DNA of 64,000 nucleotides from Indibacter alkaliphilus LW1 (lineage in GTDB: Bacteria; Bacteroidota; Bacteroidia; Cytophagales; Cyclobacteriaceae): the NCBI RefSeq assembly GCF_000295935.2, contig NZ_ALWO02000036.1:186001-250000 (forward strand). Direction: 5' to 3'. Below are positions 35,157 to 43,517 of the stretch, piece by piece. The position numbers and the translations under genes were made by a program. The notes under the pieces are model-generated. The model ran no database searches and was not told the origin of the DNA. It worked only from the letters and a program-made list of their open reading frames with translations. Position 1 is the first letter of the stretch, and each line of letters begins with the position of its first letter.

Positions 35157-35633
35157 TTAGAGTTCGTACAATTGTTTATCGTACGCATTCGGGTTTACGG
35201 TTTCTGAGTTGATTGAATCTATGACTTGATTGATTTTTCGAAATACTCCAAAAAATGTCTCAAGTTCCTTTTCACTGACAACTTCGCGGACCATCAAATT
35301 GAAATCCTTGATGGTTTCTACGGAAATGGCTTTTTTTCTTTTACCCTCTTCAGTTAGAAATATCCTGACAGAGCGTTTATCATGGAGGTCAGGTTTACGG
35401 TATATGAGTTCCTTCTCTTCCATATTTTTCAACATCCTGGTCAAGCTCCTAGCCTCCAATCCCATCAGGGGAGCAATTTTTGTAGCTGGTGTGCCTTCCT
35501 TTGAATTGATATTGATTAGCACAAATCCTATTGAAGTAGTGAAATCCTCTTGGGCGGCCTTTTGGTTATACATTCTCGAAATGGCATGCCACACACTCTT
35601 TATATGATAATCTACAGTCTCTTCACGCTTCAT
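35157..35633 (-). CDS. MarR-family transcriptional regulator
   Basis: A 158-residue winged-helix repressor. The DNA-binding region is typical: KIAPLMGLEARSLTRMLKNMEEKELIYRKPDLHDKRSVRIFLTEEG, with the recognition helix LEARSLTRML and the DxRs wing motif. Flanking helices would form the dimer. It heads the beta-oxidation unit with a 20-base gap to the fusion gene. Two identical palindromes lie 38-81 bases before its start, so autoregulation and control of the whole unit is the natural model. A fatty acyl-CoA ligand is likely by context but unproven. Confidence 0.9.
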   Translation of the reverse strand: MKREETVDYHIKSVWHAISRMYNQKAAQEDFTTSIGFVLININSKEGTPATKIAPLMGLEARSLTRMLKNMEEKELIYRKPDLHDKRSVRIFLTEEGKRKKAISVETIKDFNLMVREVVSEKELETFFGVFRKINQVIDSINSETVNPNAYDKQLYEL

Positions 35634-35671
35634 AGTATAATCATTTGAAGGACTAATTTAGAAAAAATATT

Positions 35672-35685
35672 GTATGCATGCATAC
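35672..35685. promoter_or_regulatory. Operator palindrome 1 (MarR candidate)
   Basis: GTATGCATGCATAC is a perfect 14-base palindrome. It shares the core TATGCATGCATA with a second copy whose centre is 29 bases away. A -7-like TATAATTTAG lies between the two copies on the minus strand, so binding would cover the marR promoter. Confidence 0.75.
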
Positions 35686-35700
35686 TAAATTATAAAAAAG

Positions 35701-35714
35701 TTATGCATGCATAA
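35701..35714. promoter_or_regulatory. Operator palindrome 2 (MarR candidate)
   Basis: TTATGCATGCATAA is a perfect palindrome and differs from palindrome 1 only in the outermost base pair. It lies about where the -33 element of the marR promoter would be. Confidence 0.75.
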
Positions 35715-35740
35715 GAAATTATTTATACCCTATCTGGTTA

Positions 35741-35780
35741 TAAAAAAAACTATATTCTGTTTTTGACAAGAATATAGTTT
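35741..35780 (-). terminator. Terminator of the acyl-CoA synthetase gene
   Basis: AAACTATATTCT (35747-35758) and AGAATATAGTTT (35769-35780) pair perfectly over 12 bases. On the minus strand the stem is followed by a run of T. It separates the acyl-CoA synthetase transcript from the marR unit. Confidence 0.85.
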
Positions 35781-35835
35781 CGTTTCATTAGATTAATACC
35801 AGAAAACTGAAAAGATCGAAATAAGTTTCTGATTA

Positions 35836-37596
35836 TTAGGAGGTATATAAGGATTCTATTTCTGAAGCATAACGGGAATGGATCACTTTTCTTTTGAGTT
35901 TCATCGTAGGAGTAAGCTCTCCACTTTCCACAGTCCACTGATGATGAAGTACTTTAAACTTTTTGATTTGCTCCCATTTGCCAAAATATTTGTTCAGGTT
36001 GTCAATTTCTTTTTGAAACTTATCCTGAATCTCTGGCTTCTTGAGCATTTCATCATCAGTTGTATATGGTATATCTCTATATTTGCACCAATCCTGAAGA
36101 CCGGTGATGCTAGGAACGATTAATGCAGCTGGATAATTTTTGTTTTCTCCCACAACGACAATCTGCTCTATCAAAGGAGACTCTTTGAATTTATTTTCCA
36201 TAGGCTGAGGAGCAATGTATTTGCCACCTGATGTTTTGAACATCTCCTTTTTCCTATCAGTTATTTTCAAATAAACTCCTTCGTGTAATTCTCCTATATC
36301 TCCTGTATGAAACCAAGCTCCTTCTGTGATAACTTCCGCGGTAAGGTCAGGCTGTTTGTAATATCCTTGCATTACGTTTGGACCCTTGACGAGGATTTCA
36401 CCGTCCTCAGCAATTTTGACTTCCACATCTTTTACAATTTTGCCAACCATCCCAATTCGGATTTCTTCGAGGTTACAAACAGAGGCAGATATTACAGGTG
36501 AGGTTTCAGTAAGTCCATATCCCTCACATACAGGAATCTGAGCTGACCAGAATACTCTGGCTAGTCTTGGCTGTAAAGCCGATGCCCCTGAATTTATCTG
36601 TATTACATTGCCGCCCAAGGCTTCTCTCCATTTGCTGAAAATGATCTTATTGGCAAGTTTCAACTGAAAATTATACCACCAACCCTGATTTTTGTTGGGC
36701 TCATATTTTAAACCCAAATTAAGCGCCCAGAAAAACAATGATTTCTTCAGTCCTGTCAACTCATATCCTTTAGATACGATTTTATCATAAACCTTTTCCA
36801 ATAACCTTGGAACTGTATTGAAAAGGTGTGGTTGAATCTCTTTAAGATTATCCCCTATGGTTTCCATACTTTCTGCATAATAAATGGAAATACCCATGTA
36901 CAGAAAACAAAATGAGCCGGTCCTCTCATAAATATGACAAAGCGGAAGAAAACTCAATGCCTTAGAAACTCCTTTAGAAGCGATAATTCTATCTTCTATG
37001 GCAAAAAGATTGTGGAGAACATTTCCATGTGTTAGCATCACCCCTTTAGGTCTTCCTGTGGTCCCTGATGTGTATATGATGGTAAAAAGATCATCTGTCT
37101 GCACAGCTTCTTTCTTTTCCTCCAACTTAGCCAAATCACCAGACTCTCCCTTGGACATAAATTCTTCCCAATGTACCACACCATCGATAGAATCAAATGA
37201 ATTGATAATTATGTCAGTTCCTTCTGCTGCAGTTCTGGCTTTTTGGTAAATTTCTTCATCACCAACAAAAACCTGCTTTACTTCTGCATGCTCAAAAATG
37301 TACTTGTAATCATCTGCTGAAATTGTAGGGTACATTGGGACCGATATGGCGCCTATTTGTTGTAAAGCAAGATCTATAAAGTTCCATTCGGGCCTGTTAT
37401 TGGAAATGATTGCTACTTTATCATTTTTGTCTATACCTGTAGCTAAAAAAGCCAAACTTAAATTATCTACAATTTTCTTTAAGTCCCGAGAAGAATAGGT
37501 TTTCCACTCTCCATCCATTTTAAAAGCTAAGGCAACTTCTTTATCATAAGTTGCAATCTGATAATTTACAATTTCAAAGAGTCTGGTGATTGTCAT
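35836..37596 (-). CDS. Long-chain acyl-CoA synthetase (AMP-binding)
   Basis: Activates fatty acids to acyl-CoA with ATP via an acyl-adenylate. The P-loop motif IIYTSGTTGRPKGVMLTHGN lies near residue 173, then GYGLTETSPVIS and the WFHTGDIGELHEG motif with ITDRKKEMFKTSGGKYIAPQPMEN at the hinge, as in the ~590-residue bacterial FAA1-like class. It provides substrates for the neighbouring beta-oxidation enzymes but has its own terminator and lies upstream of the twin operators, so it is probably regulated separately. The candidate replication origin begins immediately beyond its start. Confidence 0.93.
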   Translation of the reverse strand: MTITRLFEIVNYQIATYDKEVALAFKMDGEWKTYSSRDLKKIVDNLSLAFLATGIDKNDKVAIISNNRPEWNFIDLALQQIGAISVPMYPTISADDYKYIFEHAEVKQVFVGDEEIYQKARTAAEGTDIIINSFDSIDGVVHWEEFMSKGESGDLAKLEEKKEAVQTDDLFTIIYTSGTTGRPKGVMLTHGNVLHNLFAIEDRIIASKGVSKALSFLPLCHIYERTGSFCFLYMGISIYYAESMETIGDNLKEIQPHLFNTVPRLLEKVYDKIVSKGYELTGLKKSLFFWALNLGLKYEPNKNQGWWYNFQLKLANKIIFSKWREALGGNVIQINSGASALQPRLARVFWSAQIPVCEGYGLTETSPVISASVCNLEEIRIGMVGKIVKDVEVKIAEDGEILVKGPNVMQGYYKQPDLTAEVITEGAWFHTGDIGELHEGVYLKITDRKKEMFKTSGGKYIAPQPMENKFKESPLIEQIVVVGENKNYPAALIVPSITGLQDWCKYRDIPYTTDDEMLKKPEIQDKFQKEIDNLNKYFGKWEQIKKFKVLHHQWTVESGELTPTMKLKRKVIHSRYASEIESLYTS

Positions 37597-38060
37597 ATGG
37601 TTTTTGGGTTATGAAGTCTTTCAAATTATAAAAAAGGCAACACTTATCCAATTTTCCATTTATTCACATTCTCTTTTAATTTATTAGAATATTCAAATGA
37701 TTGATTAAAAAAGATTATTGTTGTTATTAAGGTGTGGATTTGTGGGTAAATAAAGAGCTTTTATTCTTCCACAATGTTTATTGTATTTATCTTTAGTTTA
37801 TCCACCGGTTATCCACTTTTTATTGAGTGCTAAAGGTTAGAATTTCAATAGCTTACAAATTTGTGTCTTTTAAGTGTGCGTAAATATGATTTTACTAATT
37901 GTTTAAAATATCCTGTTAGTAGAAATGTTGATAATTGTGGATGATATTATGGTTATCACCATTCTGAAGTATATTCTTTTCTGGATTTTGATGGACTGGT
38001 GATAACTCTTTCTTTGTACCCAGGTTATCCTGATTTATCCACAGTGATATTCTTACTTAT
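37597..38060. other. Candidate replication origin (oriC)
   Basis: A gene-free, AT-rich stretch of 464 bases with a cluster of DnaA-box matches to TTATNCACA. Perfect: TTATTCACA at 37660-37668 and TTATCCACA at 38035-38043. One mismatch: TTACCCACA (37741-37749, reverse), TTATCCACC (37798-37806), TTATCCACT (37809-37817) and TCATCCACA (37936-37944, reverse). The middle pair is an 11-base tandem. A 10-base inverted repeat GTTATCACCA/TGGTGATAAC occurs at 37952 and 37997. The run 37681-37730 is nearly pure AT and could be the unwinding element. mnmG (gidA), a common origin neighbour, and two parS sites lie within 5 kb. No dnaA gene is in the window. Confidence 0.65.
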
Positions 38061-39821
38061 CTACATTGGTTTGTTGAGGAATTTATCCATCAATTCTTCA
38101 TAATGTTGATTGATCTGTGCTTCTAATGCCTTTTTTTCTTCTTCGGGAAGTTCTGGCAGTTTATTAAGTCCTATTGGTTTGGTCGGCTGTATGACGACAT
38201 CTAGCGTCCATCCTCCTCTGATTACAGTATCTTTATTATTGTTGTCATTAGGGTTCATCAGGTAATAAACCCTTTCGGCTTGCCTGTTTTCATACAAATT
38301 AGATGTATCCCAACGTCGATTTCTATTGGTATCAACAATTGCTCTTATGAGATATGTTGCTGCTTCTATATCTCTGAACTCTGCTATATTAGTTTCTTCC
38401 AAATATTTTTCGGCTACTATTTCGTCTTTTTTTGTGATAAGTTGGACTAATAATGGTCTTTCGTCAGTGTTTACTGTTACATTGATTTCTTCAGCCAAGG
38501 TTTCTTTTTTCAATCTTCTATAAGATGCCTCCACCTTGTCTTTGTTAAACTGATTTTCTATATCTATAAAAGTACTGTCACCTGCATAGACTATGTAATT
38601 TTGAAAATCCAAGGTATCTGGTACAGTCCATTCCAGAACCAATCTCGTCCTTTTCGTACTGTCTTTTTGAAATACCCATTCTTTTCTTACTGGTATCACT
38701 GATGCTGTATCATATTTAATTAATAGTGAATCAAAATTTATCTCATTCACAGGTTTATTGAATTTAAATTCAGCTCTGAGCTTATCGATAAAATTTCTTG
38801 GCCCTTCTATAGTGGTTTCAAGCGTTTCTTTTCTCCTTTCACTTTCCTCAAATTTGGCATATAGTGTTGTATCGATTTTGAATCCTACTGAATCTTTGAG
38901 ATTCAATCTGACTTCTAAGCTGTCATTTATCAACGCTGTGTGGTAAAATTTTAGGGTTCTGTCCGATAGTCGATAAAATAACTTTTCATTGAGTTCAGGT
39001 GCTTCTATTTCAATGTCCACAGGTATTTTGCTTAATACAATGTCAAAGTTGCTTCCTATGCTTGATGCCCTGGCAATGCGGAATTCTCCGAGATTTGATT
39101 TATCTAGGTAGAATTGAACACCTGAAATATCTCTATCTATTGTAATCGTGTCTCCTAAGAATGAATAATGTTCGGATTTCTCTTCAGCCTTGAGTGAATT
39201 GTTATCATCATGCCATGCATAGGCTACATATTGGCCTGCTTTGATATTTGTTAATTTGAAATTTCCTGTCGTATCTGCTGCTCCTATATAGTATGGAGGT
39301 GCTGTTAATACATTTGTTGTATCTTCGACTGTATAAAGGCCTACCAGTACATCCTTCATTTTCTTTTCTCTTTGGGGAAAGGTGTAGGCTACATTTCCTG
39401 AAAAAGTAAGACTGTCTATTTCGTCTCCTGTTGAAAACACCAGTTTCAAGTTTTCCGGTGCATTACTTTCTGTTATATCTTGAATTGTTTTTTGGAAATT
39501 GAATACATAAGTAGTACTGTCTTCCAATTCCTGATTTAATTTGATAGTCACTTTATTTTTTAAAGCAGTGACTTCCATTTCATCTTTTTTAATCCTTGGA
39601 GTAATGATTATTCCTTTATTTGGATTTTCTACTTTGATATATTCATCAAATAAAAGTTCAATGACTGTTGGCTTTACATTCAAAGATTCATTTTCAGGAC
39701 TTATAGAAAGTAGTTTAGGAGGTTCTTCATCCTTTGGACCTCCCATAGGTGTACTTTGTTTTGCACAAGAAAATAATGCAATAAATATAATAACACCTAA
39801 CAATGATATAATATATCTCAT
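38061..39821 (-). CDS. Ig-like (Big_5) domain lipoprotein
   Basis: A 586-residue exported lipoprotein: hydrophobic start and lipobox at ALFSC near residue 19, followed by PMGGPKDEEPPKLLSISPENESLNVKPTVIELLFDEYI, the hallmark of the SbsA-type Ig-like domain. A second beta-rich part contains SGNVAYTFPQREKKMKDVLVGLY and GNFKLTNIKAGQYVAYAWHDDNNS, like a carboxypeptidase-regulatory fold. The C-terminus is charged. Such proteins are widespread in Bacteroidota with unknown function, likely in the periplasm or on the outer membrane. Its start overlaps the upstream methyltransferase stop by four bases. Confidence 0.82.
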   Translation of the reverse strand: MRYIISLLGVIIFIALFSCAKQSTPMGGPKDEEPPKLLSISPENESLNVKPTVIELLFDEYIKVENPNKGIIITPRIKKDEMEVTALKNKVTIKLNQELEDSTTYVFNFQKTIQDITESNAPENLKLVFSTGDEIDSLTFSGNVAYTFPQREKKMKDVLVGLYTVEDTTNVLTAPPYYIGAADTTGNFKLTNIKAGQYVAYAWHDDNNSLKAEEKSEHYSFLGDTITIDRDISGVQFYLDKSNLGEFRIARASSIGSNFDIVLSKIPVDIEIEAPELNEKLFYRLSDRTLKFYHTALINDSLEVRLNLKDSVGFKIDTTLYAKFEESERRKETLETTIEGPRNFIDKLRAEFKFNKPVNEINFDSLLIKYDTASVIPVRKEWVFQKDSTKRTRLVLEWTVPDTLDFQNYIVYAGDSTFIDIENQFNKDKVEASYRRLKKETLAEEINVTVNTDERPLLVQLITKKDEIVAEKYLEETNIAEFRDIEAATYLIRAIVDTNRNRRWDTSNLYENRQAERVYYLMNPNDNNNKDTVIRGGWTLDVVIQPTKPIGLNKLPELPEEEKKALEAQINQHYEELMDKFLNKPM

Positions 39822-40720
39822 TTCTTCTTTAAAATAAACAATAAGCTTGAATAATTATTATTGTTCTTTTTAGCCCATTTATTTGATTTCCAACCTTTTA
39901 TTAATCCTTTGATTAAGTGTATTAACGATGATTGACCTGGATTAATATGCTTTTCTGATAAGATTGATACATAATAACTGTCAAAGGGCATGGCTAAGGT
40001 ATCTATTATATGAAAACCAAATTCTTCAGCAAAATTATAAATTGATTTTTGATTGAAATGGTATAAATGCCTTGGGACATCCCATGCTGCCCAGTTTTCT
40101 TGATAATGATTGGAATCCCAAGAATCTAGATTGGGGACTGCGATTAATAGCGTTCCATTATCTTCAAGTAATTTATTTATTGTTTTTCCTGTTTTACGTA
40201 ATTCATTAATATGCTCTAAGACATGAAACAATGTAATGGCGGTAAATTTCTTACCTTTTTTTATGTCAGATAGACTTTCAAATGCTTTAATATTTTTCTT
40301 GGAAAGTTGCTGTCTTGCTTCTTGATTGGGTTCTATTGCAAGCACTTTCCAATCTTGTTTAATCGCTTCAGCCAAAAAGTAACCTGTGCCTGCCCCAATA
40401 TCCAATACTTTTCTTTTCTGTGATGTATAGTGATTAAGGATCGAGACTTTTTTCTTTATAGTAAAATTCCTTACCAATTTATAGATCACATTGATAAGGT
40501 TGTTTGATTTATCCTTATGGGATATATATTCTTCAGAAATGTAATATTTCCCAATATTGGTCTGATCAGGTCTTGGATTAGTGAAGGTTAGCGTACATTT
40601 ACTGCATTTACATATTAAAAACTCTTCTTTGCTTATTGCATTATCTTTAACCTTAAGATGATTAAGAAAAAGCCCACTTTTGCAAAGTGGGCATTTGTTT
40701 AATCTTTCTGTTGTTTTCAT
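39818..40720 (-). CDS. SAM-dependent methyltransferase with zinc-ribbon head
   Basis: A 300-residue protein. The N-terminal 50 residues carry two cysteine pairs (NKCPLCKSG and LICKCSKCTLTF). The central Rossmann domain shows motif I VLDIGAGTGYFLAEA, the acidic residue after beta-2 (VLAIEPN), and FHVLEHINE. This matches the Methyltransf_23-type class that often modifies sugars or cell-surface polymers, but no substrate can be assigned. It is translationally coupled on both sides, by one base to mnmG and four to the lipoprotein. Confidence 0.85.
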   Translation of the reverse strand: MKTTERLNKCPLCKSGLFLNHLKVKDNAISKEEFLICKCSKCTLTFTNPRPDQTNIGKYYISEEYISHKDKSNNLINVIYKLVRNFTIKKKVSILNHYTSQKRKVLDIGAGTGYFLAEAIKQDWKVLAIEPNQEARQQLSKKNIKAFESLSDIKKGKKFTAITLFHVLEHINELRKTGKTINKLLEDNGTLLIAVPNLDSWDSNHYQENWAAWDVPRHLYHFNQKSIYNFAEEFGFHIIDTLAMPFDSYYVSILSEKHINPGQSSLIHLIKGLIKGWKSNKWAKKNNNNYSSLLFILKKK

Positions 40721-42585
40721 TACCTTCCCAAATACACAGTTAAGATAGATAAATCAGCTGGAGATACGCCACTGATTCTTGATGCCTGTCCGAGAGTTTC
40801 AGGTCTGATCTTATTTAGTTTTTGTTTACCCTCAGCTGATAATGCAGGAATTTTCAAATAGTCAAAGGTTAGTGGGATTTTAAAGTCTTCCATGTTATTT
40901 AATTTCTCTACCATTTGCTGTTCTTTTAAAATATAGCTTTCATATTTTATTTGGATTTCAGCTTGTTCTCTGGATTCTTTATTAAATTTTGATAGGTAAT
41001 CTTTTAGATCATGATCCAATTCCATTATCTTTTCTAAGCCTAGCTGTGGCCTTTTCAAAAGCTTTTCTACAGTAATTTTTTCTTTGACTGTTGCTGTATC
41101 AAATTCTTCTAAGCCTTCATTGATTGTTTCAGGTGATAGTCTTTTTTGTTTGAGATCATTGATTAGCCTGGCTGTATCATTCTTTTTATCCAGCATTTTT
41201 TCTAACCTCTTATCATCTGCAAGGCCTATCTGATGGCCCAATTGTGTTAATCTCAAATCTGCATTGTCTTGGCGCAGCAATAACCTGAATTCTGCCCTGG
41301 ATGTAAACATGCGATATGGCTCTTCTGTCCCTTTATTGATCAGATCATCTATTAATACGCCTATATAGGCGTCTGATCTTTTCAATAAAAATGGACTTTC
41401 TTCTTTAACTCTTCTAGCTGCATTGATTCCTGCTATCAAACCTTGTGATGCTGCCTCCTCGTATCCTGTAGTACCGTTTATCTGTCCTGCAAAAAAGAGA
41501 TTTTCTACTAATTGTGTTTCAAGAGAAAGTTTCAATTGTGTTGGTGGAAAAAAGTCATACTCGATGGCGTATCCTGGTCTGAACATCTTTGCATTTTCAA
41601 ATCCGGTTATTTTCCTGATCGCTTTGTATTGTACATCTTCAGGAAGTGAAGTAGAAAAACCATTCACATAGATCTCTACTGTATTCCAACCTTCTGGCTC
41701 TACAAATATCTGATGTCTTTCTCTTTCTGCAAAGCGGTTGATTTTATCTTCAATAGATGGACAATATCTTGGACCTAAGCCTTGAATTCGCCCATTAAAC
41801 ATCGGAGACCTGTCGAAACCTGTTTCTAAAGCTTCATGAACATCTTTATTGGTATAAGTAATCCAGCAAGGCTTTTGCTCTTTCAATGGCTCAGTATCAT
41901 CTGAATACGAAAATTTTTCTGGGTTTTCATCTCCATGCTGAATCTCCATTTTGGTATAATCTAGAGACCTTCCATCTACTCTTGGTGGGGTTCCTGTTTT
42001 CATTCTCCCTGCTTCGAAGCCCAAACCTACCAATTGTTCGGTGATTCCTTTGGCTGCTGCTTCACCAGTTCTCCCACCTCCAAATTGTTTTTCTCCTATA
42101 TGGATTATTCCATTTAGAAATGTTCCATTGGTAAGTACAACTGTTTTGGATTTGATTTCTATACCTATTCCCGTTCTTACTCCTATTACGCGCTTATCTT
42201 TGACAGTTAATCCACTGACCATTTCTTGCCAAAAATCCACATTTGGGGTTTCTTCCAATGCCAGACGCCATTCTTCAGCAAATCTCATCCGGTCGTTTTG
42301 AGACCTAGGAGACCACATTGCAGGACCTTTTGATCTATTGAGCATTCTGAATTGTATCATGGATTTATCAGAAATTATTCCCGACTTCCCTCCTAGCGCA
42401 TCAATTTCTCTTACAATTTGGCCTTTTGCAACCCCACCCATTGCAGGATTGCAGGACATCTGTGCAATGGTATTCATATTCATTGTACACAGAAGAACCT
42501 TTGCGCCCATCTTTGCTGCAGCATGCGCAGCCTCACAGCCTGCATGCCCAGCCCCAACTACAATTACATCGTATTCTGGAAACAT
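40720..42585 (-). CDS. mnmG: tRNA uridine-5-carboxymethylaminomethyl modification enzyme
   Basis: MnmG (GidA) works with MnmE to install cmnm5U at the tRNA wobble position. The 621-residue length is standard. The N-terminal FAD-binding motif is DVIVVGAGHAGCEAAHAAAKMG. TMNMNTIAQMSCNPAMGGVAKGQIVREIDALGG and the second-cysteine region PRYCPSIEDKI are conserved, and the C-terminal helical domain ends RISGVSPADLSILTVYL. MnmE is not in the window. In many bacteria this gene adjoins the replication origin, and here it lies between a DnaA-box cluster and two parS sites. First gene of a three-gene overlapping unit. Confidence 0.96.
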   Translation of the reverse strand: MFPEYDVIVVGAGHAGCEAAHAAAKMGAKVLLCTMNMNTIAQMSCNPAMGGVAKGQIVREIDALGGKSGIISDKSMIQFRMLNRSKGPAMWSPRSQNDRMRFAEEWRLALEETPNVDFWQEMVSGLTVKDKRVIGVRTGIGIEIKSKTVVLTNGTFLNGIIHIGEKQFGGGRTGEAAAKGITEQLVGLGFEAGRMKTGTPPRVDGRSLDYTKMEIQHGDENPEKFSYSDDTEPLKEQKPCWITYTNKDVHEALETGFDRSPMFNGRIQGLGPRYCPSIEDKINRFAERERHQIFVEPEGWNTVEIYVNGFSTSLPEDVQYKAIRKITGFENAKMFRPGYAIEYDFFPPTQLKLSLETQLVENLFFAGQINGTTGYEEAASQGLIAGINAARRVKEESPFLLKRSDAYIGVLIDDLINKGTEEPYRMFTSRAEFRLLLRQDNADLRLTQLGHQIGLADDKRLEKMLDKKNDTARLINDLKQKRLSPETINEGLEEFDTATVKEKITVEKLLKRPQLGLEKIMELDHDLKDYLSKFNKESREQAEIQIKYESYILKEQQMVEKLNNMEDFKIPLTFDYLKIPALSAEGKQKLNKIRPETLGQASRISGVSPADLSILTVYLGR

Positions 42586-42599
42586 TATTGATTTTATTG

Positions 42600-42615
42600 T
42601 GTTCCACGTGAAACA
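42600..42615. promoter_or_regulatory. parS site 1 (ParB binding)
   Basis: TGTTCCACGTGAAACA agrees with the widely conserved ParB target (TGTTNCACGTGAAACA) at all fixed positions. It lies 15 bases before the mnmG start codon. Confidence 0.88.
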
Positions 42616-42636
42616 CCTATACTTTTTTCATTAAGG

Positions 42637-42652
42637 TGTTCCACGTGGAACG
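42637..42652. promoter_or_regulatory. parS site 2 (ParB binding)
   Basis: TGTTCCACGTGGAACG is a near-perfect palindromic parS, deviating only in the last base of the arm. Centre-to-centre distance to site 1 is 37 bases. Both fill the short gap between mnmG and ybeY. Confidence 0.82.
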
Positions 42653-42657
42653 TTTAA

Positions 42658-43080
42658 TTATTGATTGAATAAGGTAATGGAACTGTTCTCCATTTTTCGC
42701 ATCAATTCTTTCTCTGATTTTGTTTTGTCTCTATATCCCATTAAATGTAAGAGACCATGACTCATTACTCTTTGGACTTCTACTTCAAATGTGTTATTAA
42801 GTTTTATAGCATTTTCTTTTACTCTATCAACGCTGATGAAAACATCCCCTTCTATTTGCTGCTCTTCATCAGAATTGTCGAAAGTGATTATATCAGTATA
42901 AGTGTCGTGATTTAAATACTCAAGGTTGATTTGATGTAAGTACTCATCCGAGCAAAATATGTAATTTAAATCCTTGATGTCGTACTCTTCTTTTGCTGCA
43001 ATTTCTCTCAACCATTTTTTATAACTGTTTTTTGGTTTCAAATTGAATTTGATTCCTTCATTGAAAAAAAGAATTGCCAT
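42658..43080 (-). CDS. ybeY: Endoribonuclease YbeY
   Basis: A metal-dependent RNase for 16S rRNA 3'-end maturation and ribosome quality control. The 140 residues end in the family signature HGLLHLMGYRDKTKSE. The canonical motif has three zinc-binding histidines (HGxLHLxGYDH); here the third position is aspartate (YRD), so the metal ligand set is H-H-D. I believe this variant is common in Bacteroidota rather than a defect. The gene is two bases downstream of an RsbW-like ATPase, so they are cotranscribed; it ends just before the parS pair. Confidence 0.92.
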   Translation of the reverse strand: MAILFFNEGIKFNLKPKNSYKKWLREIAAKEEYDIKDLNYIFCSDEYLHQINLEYLNHDTYTDIITFDNSDEEQQIEGDVFISVDRVKENAIKLNNTFEVEVQRVMSHGLLHLMGYRDKTKSEKELMRKMENSSITLFNQ

Positions 43081-43082
43081 AA

Positions 43083-43481
43083 TTACATGTAGAAAGTTAA
43101 TATGGTTTTTCTTCCTTCATCTTCAAATTTGACTTCGTCTGAAAGGTGCTTCATGATATATATTCCTCTGCCACCTGACTTCTCTAGATTTTCGGGAGCA
43201 GTTGGGTCCGAAAGGTTAATATAGTCAAATCCAGTTCCTTCATCGGTGATAGTGAACCTAACTTGGTTTTCTTCCAAATCAAGCTCAAGATTAACTTTTT
43301 TGGATTTATCCATATTGTTACCGTGAATGATAGCATTTGTTACACATTCAGTTACCGATATCATGATATTTCCGTAAATGTCTTCATTGATAGTATACTT
43401 TTCCTTAGCATTATCTATGAAACTCTCTACAACTTTGATGTTCTCGATTAGAGAAGGAATTGAAATTTTAATGGATTTCAT
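43083..43481 (-). CDS. RsbW/SpoIIAB-like HATPase domain protein
   Basis: A small GHKL-fold ATP-binding protein of about 132 residues. N box: ISVTECVTNAIIHGN. G1: TDEGTGFDY. G2: SGGRGIYIMKHLSDEV. This is the HATPase_c_2 type found in anti-sigma factor kinases. No anti-anti-sigma (STAS) or PP2C gene is nearby, so its partner is unknown. The ATG at 43481 is chosen over one at 43487, which would add two residues. Coupled to ybeY by a two-base gap. Confidence 0.88.
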   Translation of the reverse strand: MKSIKISIPSLIENIKVVESFIDNAKEKYTINEDIYGNIMISVTECVTNAIIHGNNMDKSKKVNLELDLEENQVRFTITDEGTGFDYINLSDPTAPENLEKSGGRGIYIMKHLSDEVKFEDEGRKTILTFYM

Positions 43482-43517
43482 GAACAAAATATGGATAAAT
43501 ACTTAATTTATTTTCTT

